Shown piece by piece: positions 7,760 to 13,359 of a DNA stretch of 35,088 nt (position 1 is the first letter of the stretch; each line of letters starts with the position of its first letter). Made by a program: the position numbers and the translations under genes. This DNA comes from Planctomycetales bacterium (GTDB lineage: Bacteria > Planctomycetota > JAKEIC01), in contig JAKEIC010000182.1 of the NCBI GenBank assembly GCA_022614695.1, forward strand, positions 1-35,088. The letters are read 5' to 3'. Under the pieces are notes generated by a model, which was not told where the DNA came from, searched no databases, and was given only the letters and a program-made list of their open reading frames with translations.

Positions 7760-8055
7760 GCCAGGAGATCCGCGTCGTCTTCCTCGACCAGACCGGCGCG
7801 AAGAGCGTCGAGGCGATGATCGCCCGAGGGGTGAGCGTCGCCCGGATCCTCCCGAGTGTCGTCACGAAGATGAACCTCCCCGTGTCGGCGCCCGACGGGA
7901 CGGCCGTCGCCTACTCGCTCGATCACAAGGAGGGGGGCCGCCGCCTCCGCGAGGAGGAGACCCTCGACGGGGCCGGGGTCCGGGCCGGGGACCACCTGAT
8001 CGTCTATCCGGAGGTCGTCGCGGGCGCGGGCGGGCTTCTCGCGGCGACCGGGTAG
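7756..8055 (+). CDS. Ubiquitin-like (beta-grasp, YukD-like) modifier precursor
   Basis: This 99-residue protein starts with an ATG that overlaps the E1 stop. The pattern fits a beta-grasp fold: IRVVFLDQTG as the first hairpin, a helix (SVEAMIARGVSVARILPSVV), and RRLREEETLDGAGVRAGDHL followed by IVYPE as the closing strands, the usual '...L...GVRDGD.L.v.PE' ending of YukD/Ubl proteins. The C-terminus is VVAGAGGLLAATG. Gly92-Gly93 is followed by six residues, LLAATG, so the protein looks like a precursor that must be trimmed to expose Gly-Gly before activation. The JAMM peptidase of the same operon is the obvious candidate. A sulfur-carrier (MoaD/ThiS) role is less likely because those end exactly in Gly-Gly and do not travel with an E2. 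Confidence 0.82.
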   Translation: MSQEIRVVFLDQTGAKSVEAMIARGVSVARILPSVVTKMNLPVSAPDGTAVAYSLDHKEGGRRLREEETLDGAGVRAGDHLIVYPEVVAGAGGLLAATG

Positions 8056-8072
8056 AGTAGGTCGCCGTCGCC

Positions 8073-10310
8073 ATGACGCCGGAGCGCCCCGCCGACTCGC
8101 CCCCGCCCGCCGCGCCCGCGGCGGCCGCGGCGGCCCCGCGCGACCGCTGGGGGCCGCAGGCCTACCTGATGCTCGCGCTCGACGAGATCGGGCGCATCGC
8201 GGTCGAGGAGCTCGAACTCGCCGACCTGGCGCGGCGCATGACCGCCCTCATCAAGGACTCGCTCTACCTCGACCTCGTGTCGCTCGTCCTGGTCGAGGCC
8301 CAGGGCCGGAAGCTCGTTTTCCTCGGCTACGCGGCCGAGTACGAGATCGGCGTCCGGCCCGGCGACACCCAGTCGCTCGACGCGGGGCTCGTGGGGCTCT
8401 GCGCCCGCGAGGGACGCACGATCTACATCGAGGACGTCCGCGCCGACCCCCACTACGTCGAGGTCGTCCCCGGGATCGTCGAGGAGCTGGCCGTGCCCGT
8501 GCGGGCCGGCGGCCGCGTCGTGGCGGTCCTGAACTGCGAGACGCGCACGCCCGGGAGTCTCCGCGACCGGAGCGTCTTCCTCGAGATCGCGGCGGACCGG
8601 CTCGGAGCCGCGCTCGAGAACGCGGAGTTGCTGCGCGACCGGCAGAAGGCGCTCGACGGCATGCGCCGCTACGCCCAGCAGATGACGATCCTCGCGGAGA
8701 TCGCGCGCATCGCGACTCAGGACCTGGAGCTCAGGCCGATGCTCCAGAGGATCACCGACGCGCTCGCCGAGAGCTTCGGTTGGGGGTTCGTCGCCTGCGC
8801 GACCGTGGACTACAAGGCGAACCGCTTCGTCTGCGAGGCCGTGACGAGCCGCGTCGAGACGGGGGTGACGGTCGGCTACGGGCGCGAGCTCGGGAGCGGG
8901 GTGGTGGGGGAGGTCGCCGCGACGGGCCAGCCGATCCTCCTCGACGACGCGCGGACGCGGGCGAACTACGTCGAGACCATGCCGGGCGCGCGGAGCGAGC
9001 TGTGCGTGCCGGTGAAGTACGGGGGGACGGTCATCGCCGTCCTCAACCTCGAGAGCCTCGAGCCCGCGGCGTTCCACGACGAGTTGCCCCTCCTCGAGAC
9101 GGTCGCCGAGCAGGTCGCGGGCGCCATCGCCTCCGCGCGGCTCTACGGCGAGACCCGGCGACGCGCCGACCACCTCCGCATGATGAGCGAGGTGTCGCGC
9201 GCGGCGATGGAGGCGACCGACGTCCACGCCCTCCTCGACCGGGTGCTCGACTACCTCTACGGGCGATTGAGCTTCTCCCTCGTCGCGGTCGTCCTCCTCG
9301 ACGAGAAGGGGGAGGAGCTGGAGCTGGTCTCCTTCAAGGGGAACATCCCGCTGAACGTCTCACGCGGGACACGCATGCCGGTTTGGATAGGGATCGTCGG
9401 ACGGGCCGTGAAAACCGGCGAGACTCAGCTCGTCACCGACCTGGCGAACGACCCCGACTACGTGACGATCAACCCTGACGTCGTGGCGGAGCTGGCCGTC
9501 CCGATCCAGTTCCAGGGGAAGACCCTCGGGGTCGTGAACTTCGAGAGCACGACACGCGAGTCCTTCACCCCGGAGAACGTGCTCGTCCTCCGGACCTTCG
9601 TGGACCAGATCGCGGGCGCGGTCCACATGGCGGAGGGGAACCGGCGGCTCGCCGACGCGAACCGGCGGCTCTCGGAGCTCTTCTCGCGCTACGTGGCGCC
9701 CGACCTCGCCGAGGCGCTGCTCAAGGACCCCGAGCGGTTCCACACGCGCGGGGAGCGCCGGGAGGCCACCGTCCTCTTCGCCGACATCCGCGGCTTCACG
9801 CGCCTCTCCCAGAGGCTCCCGTCCGAGAAGGTGCTCGAGCTGCTGAACGAGTACTACGCCGAGATGGCCGAGGCGATCTTCGCCGAGCGCGGGAGCATCA
9901 ACCGCTTCCTCGGGGACGGATTCCTGGCGGTCTTCGGGGTGCCCGAGCGGCTCGCCGACCATGCGGGAGCGGCCGTCCGCGCCGCCCTCGAGATGCAGAG
10001 GCGCGTCGAGACCCTCTCGACCCGGTGGGTGGGGGCGACGGGAGAGCCCCTCCGGGTCGTCGTCGTCGCGAACGCCGGCCCCGTGATCGCCGGGAGCCTC
10101 GGGGACCCGAGGCACATGGAGTTCACCGTGCTCGGGGACGTCGTGAACGTTGCCGCGAGGCTCGAGGCCGAGGCCAAGGCCCGCGACGCGCGGATCCTCG
10201 TCTCGGGCGATGTCTACGACGCGCTCGGGGGCGCCGTCCCCGCGCGCGCGCTCGGCCCCGTGGAACTCCGCGGCCGCGAGGGCGCGGTGAGGCTGTACCA
10301 GGTGATGTAG
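8073..10310 (+). CDS. GAF-GAF-GAF class III adenylate/guanylate cyclase
   Basis: This 745-residue soluble protein has an Ala/Pro-rich N-terminus and three GAF domains (about 45-185, 215-355 and 378-518). Each ends in a similar ELxVPxxxxGxxxxVxNxE block. A short coiled linker follows, then a class III cyclase domain (about 565-745). Both metal aspartates are present (Asp571 in FADIRGFT, Asp615 in FLGDGF), as are LGDVVNVAARLE with Asp689 in the base-selecting position and the transition-state pair Asn692 and Arg696. The usual substrate Lys is replaced by Arg611 (SINRFLGDG), so ATP versus GTP use is uncertain. It lies 17 nt after the Ubl gene and 6 nt before the E2 gene, inside the conjugation operon. 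GAF domains bind cyclic nucleotides or other small ligands, so this should be a ligand-gated second-messenger source. Confidence 0.93.
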   Translation: MTPERPADSPPPAAPAAAAAAPRDRWGPQAYLMLALDEIGRIAVEELELADLARRMTALIKDSLYLDLVSLVLVEAQGRKLVFLGYAAEYEIGVRPGDTQSLDAGLVGLCAREGRTIYIEDVRADPHYVEVVPGIVEELAVPVRAGGRVVAVLNCETRTPGSLRDRSVFLEIAADRLGAALENAELLRDRQKALDGMRRYAQQMTILAEIARIATQDLELRPMLQRITDALAESFGWGFVACATVDYKANRFVCEAVTSRVETGVTVGYGRELGSGVVGEVAATGQPILLDDARTRANYVETMPGARSELCVPVKYGGTVIAVLNLESLEPAAFHDELPLLETVAEQVAGAIASARLYGETRRRADHLRMMSEVSRAAMEATDVHALLDRVLDYLYGRLSFSLVAVVLLDEKGEELELVSFKGNIPLNVSRGTRMPVWIGIVGRAVKTGETQLVTDLANDPDYVTINPDVVAELAVPIQFQGKTLGVVNFESTTRESFTPENVLVLRTFVDQIAGAVHMAEGNRRLADANRRLSELFSRYVAPDLAEALLKDPERFHTRGERREATVLFADIRGFTRLSQRLPSEKVLELLNEYYAEMAEAIFAERGSINRFLGDGFLAVFGVPERLADHAGAAVRAALEMQRRVETLSTRWVGATGEPLRVVVVANAGPVIAGSLGDPRHMEFTVLGDVVNVAARLEAEAKARDARILVSGDVYDALGGAVPARALGPVELRGREGAVRLYQVM

Positions 10311-10316
10311 GTCCGC

Positions 10317-10877
10317 GTGACCGCGCCCCCCTCCCCCCGCAACCGGAGGCTCCGCGCCGACCGCGAGGCGCTCGAGAGGCTCGCGGGAGAGAGCACGATC
10401 ATCTCCTTCGAGGGTCCCGGGGCGGCGCCCGAGAGATACGCGCTCTCGTTCCGGGGGTCGGGGCTCGAGCGCGGGGTCGACGGTCGCGTCGTGGTGCGCC
10501 GCGAGCACCGGATCGAGGTGACCCTCGGGCCGGAGTACCCGCGGCAGCGCCCGGACCTGCGCGTCACGACCCCGGTGTTCCACCCGAACGTGGCCGCCGG
10601 CGGCGCCGTCTGCCTCGGGGGCTATTCCACCCACTGGGCCCCGGGCCTCACCATGGACGCGATGTGCGCGATGCTCTGGGACATGATCCGCTACGCGAAC
10701 TACGACGTCCGGTCCCCCTACAACCTCGAGGCGGCGCGCTGGGCCTCGGCGCAGCGCGAGTACCGGTTCCCGCTCGACCCGCGGCCGCTCCGGGACCGGG
10801 TCGCCGCCGCGCGGGCGGCCCCTTCCGCACTCCTGGCGGAGCCGTCCCCGCCCCCGGACATCGTGTTCCGTGGCTGA
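10317..10877 (+). CDS. E2-like ubiquitin-conjugating enzyme (UBC fold)
   Basis: The protein has 186 residues from GTG 10317, 6 nt after the cyclase stop. The central block is a recognisable UBC core: IEVTLGPEYPRQRPDLRVTT corresponds to the 'PxxYPxxPP' strand region, and HPNV (89-92) supplies the HPN motif. Cys99 in GGAVCLGGY is the catalytic-type cysteine, exactly eight residues after the HPN Asn. WAPGLTM (107-113) matches the W-[SA]-P-x-x-T-I region, and a helix SPYNLEAARW (133-142) corresponds to the NPxxPLN-type end. These are the hallmarks of active E2s. The N-terminal helix and a Pro-rich C-terminal tail (168-186) are extra. Its stop overlaps the JAB start by 8 bp. No RING or HECT E3 gene is seen nearby, so it may act directly on targets. 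Confidence 0.9.
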   Translation: MTAPPSPRNRRLRADREALERLAGESTIISFEGPGAAPERYALSFRGSGLERGVDGRVVVRREHRIEVTLGPEYPRQRPDLRVTTPVFHPNVAAGGAVCLGGYSTHWAPGLTMDAMCAMLWDMIRYANYDVRSPYNLEAARWASAQREYRFPLDPRPLRDRVAAARAAPSALLAEPSPPPDIVFRG

Positions 10878-11445
10878 CGAGTTGCCCGAGATCCGGCTCG
10901 GGAACCTCCAAGTCCGGCCGCCCGAGTCCCGACCCTGGCCGCTCGGACGCCCCGGGATCTCGGCCGAGCGGCGCGGCGACGCCCGCGAGGACGACCGGCC
11001 GCTCTTCGTCGCCGCCGGCGCGCTCCAGGCCGCCTCGGACTGGTCCTGCGCGGACACCTCCCGCGAGGTGGGCGGACTCCTCCTCGGATTCCATGGGGTG
11101 GACGAGGGCCGGGAGTTCGCCGAGCTGACGGCCTTCCTCCCGGCCGGGGCGGCGCAGGGGGGCCCCGCCCACGTCGTCTTCACCCACGACGCGTTCGCCG
11201 CCCTCGAGAAGGCGCGCGACGCCCTCGACCCCTCCCTCGCGGTCGTCGGCTGGCACCACACGCACCCGGGCTACGGCGTCTTCCTCTCCGACGCCGACCG
11301 GTTCCTCCACACCCGCTTCTTCCCGTTCCCGTGGCAGGCGGCCCTCGTGGTGGACCCGGTCCGGAGGGAGCTGGGGTTCTTCCGGGAGGGGCCCGGCGGG
11401 CTCCGGACGACGGGGTTCTTCATCCTGCGAGTAGCAGGCGCCTGA
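10870..11445 (+). CDS. JAB/JAMM (MPN+) metalloprotease, deubiquitinase-like
   Basis: The protein has 191 residues from GTG 10870, within the end of the E2 gene. All JAMM zinc and catalytic positions are present: Glu66 in SREVGGLLLG, and the H-x-H-x7-S-x2-D motif in HTHPGYGVFLSDAD (His130, His132, Ser140, Asp143). The family cleaves isopeptide or peptide bonds after Gly-Gly of ubiquitin-like proteins. Here it could both mature the Ubl, whose Gly-Gly is followed by six residues, and remove conjugates. The first 40 residues are a non-conserved, charged extension. It is the last gene of the five-gene cluster; prfB follows after 66 nt with its own promoter. It resembles the stand-alone bacterial Mov34/MPN/PAD-1 proteins of E1-E2 operons. 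Confidence 0.92.
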   Translation: MADELPEIRLGNLQVRPPESRPWPLGRPGISAERRGDAREDDRPLFVAAGALQAASDWSCADTSREVGGLLLGFHGVDEGREFAELTAFLPAGAAQGGPAHVVFTHDAFAALEKARDALDPSLAVVGWHHTHPGYGVFLSDADRFLHTRFFPFPWQAALVVDPVRRELGFFREGPGGLRTTGFFILRVAGA

Positions 11446-11458
11446 TTCGTCGAGCCGC

Positions 11459-11487
11459 TTGCGCCCCGCGACGTCCGTCGCTATCGT
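11459..11487 (+). promoter_or_regulatory. Probable sigma-70-type promoter of prfB
   Basis: TTGCGC (11459-11464), a 17-nt spacer and TATCGT (11482-11487) lie between the JAB stop and prfB. The predicted transcript starts near 11494 and contains GGAAGGAA (11496-11503) as a Shine-Dalgarno before ATG 11512. This separates prfB from the conjugation operon. Confidence 0.5.
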
Positions 11488-11511
11488 CCCGGCCCGGAAG
11501 GAACCGTCCCC

Positions 11512-12625
11512 ATGTCCCCCCGCGAACTGCGAGAGACCCACGCCGCGCTCGCCGAGAGGTTCGCGAAGCTCCGGGACTCGCTTTGACTTCGCCGGCCAGT
11601 CCGCCGCCCTCGCCGAACTCGAGAAGAGGATGGCGGACCCCGGGTTCTGGAACGACCGCGAGGGCGCGCAGGTCGTCGTCGGGAAACTGAGAGCGCTCAA
11701 GGCCCTCGTCGAGCCCCTCCGGCAGGTCGAGAAGGAGCTCCGCGACCTGGGCGAGCTCCTCGAGATCACCGAGGACTCGGACGCGGCCTCCGTCGAGACG
11801 CTCCGCCGCGACGCCGCCGTCGCCGGCAAGCGCCTCGACGCGCTCGAGTTCGCGCGGCTCCTCTCGGACGCCGACGACCGGCTCGACTGCTACCTCGAGG
11901 TCCACGCGGGAGCGGGGGGCACCGAGGCGGCCGACTGGGCCGAGATGCTCCTCCGCATGTACACGAAGTGGTGCGAGCGGCGCGGGTACGAGACCGAGCT
12001 GGTGGACCAGCTCCGCAACGACGAGGCGGGCGTCAAGCACGCGACGCTCCGGGTCGCGGGCCTCTTCGCCTACGGCTACTTGAAGGCCGAGACCGGGGTC
12101 CACCGGCTCGTCCGGATCTCGCCCTTCGACGCGAACGCCCGTCGCCACACCTCCTTCGCGTCCGTGGACGTGATGCCCGACTATCCCGAGGAGGCGGTGA
12201 CGATCCGCGAGGAGGACCTCAAGATAGACACCTACCGCGCCGGGGGCGCGGGCGGGCAGCACGTGAACGTCACGGACTCCGCCGTCCGGATCACGCACCT
12301 CCCGACCGGCATCGTCGTCCAGTGCCAGAACGAGCGGAGCCAGCACCGGAACCGCAAGGTCGCGATGAAGATCCTCATGGTGCGGCTGAAGAGGGTGAAG
12401 GAGATGGAGCGCGAGAGGGACCTGGCCGCCACCTACAGCGAGAAGGGCGAGATCGCCTGGGGGAGCCAGATCCGGAGCTACGTCCTCCAGCCCTACCAGC
12501 TCGTCAAGGACGTCCGGACCGAGGTCGAGACGAGCAACACCGGCAAGGTCCTCGACGGCGAGCTGGACCCATTCATCGAGGCCTTCCTCCGCTGGGACGC
12601 GGCGCGGAAGACCCGCCCCCGTTAG
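11512..12625 (+). CDS. prfB: Peptide chain release factor 2, with programmed +1 frameshift
   Basis: ATG 11512 opens 24 codons that end in CTT and an in-frame TGA (11584-11586). The rest continues in the +1 frame from GAC at 11585 (DFAGQSAALAELEKRMADPG) to TAG 12623-12625, giving about 370 residues in total. This is the classic autoregulatory CTTTGAC arrangement of RF2. Ser203-Pro204-Phe205 (RISPFDANAR) is the RF2 stop-codon-reading tripeptide. Gly247-Gly248-Gln249 (AGGQHVNVTDSAVRITH) is the peptidyl-tRNA hydrolysis motif. RF2 terminates at UGA and UAA; shortage of RF2 lets ribosomes shift past the TGA. The two ORFs are therefore one intact gene. The SD-like stimulator before the slip site is weak (CCGGGA, against AGGGGG in E. 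coli). Confidence 0.95.
11581..11587 (+). other. Programmed +1 frameshift site of prfB (CTTTGAC)
   Basis: CTT (11581-11583) sits in the P site and TGA (11584-11586) in the A site; slipping by one base places GAC (11585-11587) in frame. The heptamer is identical to that of E. coli prfB. Both flanking reading frames match RF2 domain 1. Confidence 0.92.
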
Positions 12626-12639
12626 GCTCTGTCTGGCCG

Positions 12640-12668
12640 TTGCTGTCGGGCGGCCGGCGGACTAGCAT
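12640..12668 (+). promoter_or_regulatory. Promoter with -10 adjoining a GTG start (leaderless type)
   Basis: TTGCTG (12640-12645), a 17-nt spacer, TAGCAT (12663-12668), then 7 nt and GTG 12676. This is the best-formed example in the window of a -35/-10 pair whose transcription start should coincide with the start codon. No Shine-Dalgarno sequence is seen. Confidence 0.55.
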
Positions 12669-12675
12669 CCGGGCC

Positions 12676-13359
12676 GTGGACGACGCGGCGCTCCCGACCC
12701 GGATCCCGCTCTTCCCGCTGCCGAGCGTGGTGCTCCTGCCGACCGCGGTGATCCCCCTCCACATCTTCGAGCCGCGCTACCGCCTCATGGTGAGGCGCTG
12801 CCTCGACGGGACCGGCGTGTTCGGGATGGTGCTGACGCGGGACGGCGGCCCCGAGGCCGACGCGACGGAGCGGCCCCTGCACGAGGTCGGCGCGGCCGGG
12901 CGGATCGTGGACCACGAGCCCGTCGGGCCCGCGCGCGACGGACGGATGAACATCCTGGTCCGGGGCGAGCGCCGTTTCCGGATCCGCGCCGTGGACCGGG
13001 CCGAGCCCTACCTCGTCGCGGAGGTCTCGTACCTCGCCGCTCCCCCCGCGCCCGCCGCCCGCGAGGCGGAGGGGCGCGAGCGCCTCGGGAAGCTCTTCCG
13101 GGAGTTCCTCGCCCACTGCGTGGGCGACACCGAGGCGGCGCTCGACCGGCTCGGGACCCTCACCGAACTCGGCGACGCCGTGGACTTCTGCGCCTCGCTC
13201 CTCGACCTGTCGCTCCGGCGGCGGCAGGCGATCCTCGAGACGCTGGACACCGGCGAGCGCCTCGAGTCCCTCGTCTCCGAGATCGAGGCGCGGATGAGGG
13301 CGATCCGCTTGAAGGCGCTCGAGAAGCGCTTCCCGAAGGCGGGCTTCTCGGCGAATTAG
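12676..13359 (+). CDS. Lon N-terminal (LON_substr_bdg) domain protein
   Basis: The protein has 227 residues from GTG 12676. It opens with IPLFPLPSVVLLPTAVIPLH, IFEPRYRLMVRRCL and later ILVRGERRFRIRAV, the signature of the Lon protease N-terminal substrate-binding (PUA-like) domain, followed by a helical C-terminal half (residues about 125-227). There is no AAA+ or Ser-Lys protease domain, so it is a stand-alone LON-domain protein, common in bacteria and of uncertain function; substrate recognition or folding help is usually proposed. The reading frame is open far upstream, but that part is a shadow of prfB. Its stop overlaps the stop of the convergent GTPase-kinase gene by 3 bp (13356-13359 region). 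Confidence 0.88.
   Translation: MDDAALPTRIPLFPLPSVVLLPTAVIPLHIFEPRYRLMVRRCLDGTGVFGMVLTRDGGPEADATERPLHEVGAAGRIVDHEPVGPARDGRMNILVRGERRFRIRAVDRAEPYLVAEVSYLAAPPAPAAREAEGRERLGKLFREFLAHCVGDTEAALDRLGTLTELGDAVDFCASLLDLSLRRRQAILETLDTGERLESLVSEIEARMRAIRLKALEKRFPKAGFSAN

Noticed and set aside
7756-8055. The Ubl as a MoaD/ThiS sulfur carrier with a ThiF/MoeB partner
   Set aside because: It has residues after Gly-Gly and is linked to an E2 and a JAMM peptidase; no thiamin, molybdopterin or cysteine-synthesis gene is adjacent.
5518-8055. An 845-codon plus-strand gene ending in the Ubl
   Set aside because: The frame runs antisense through kdsD and out of frame through E1; only the last 99 codons have family features and a coupled start.
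11459-12625. prfB as a broken gene
   Set aside because: The break is the CTTTGAC programmed frameshift shared by most bacterial prfB genes, and both parts match RF2.
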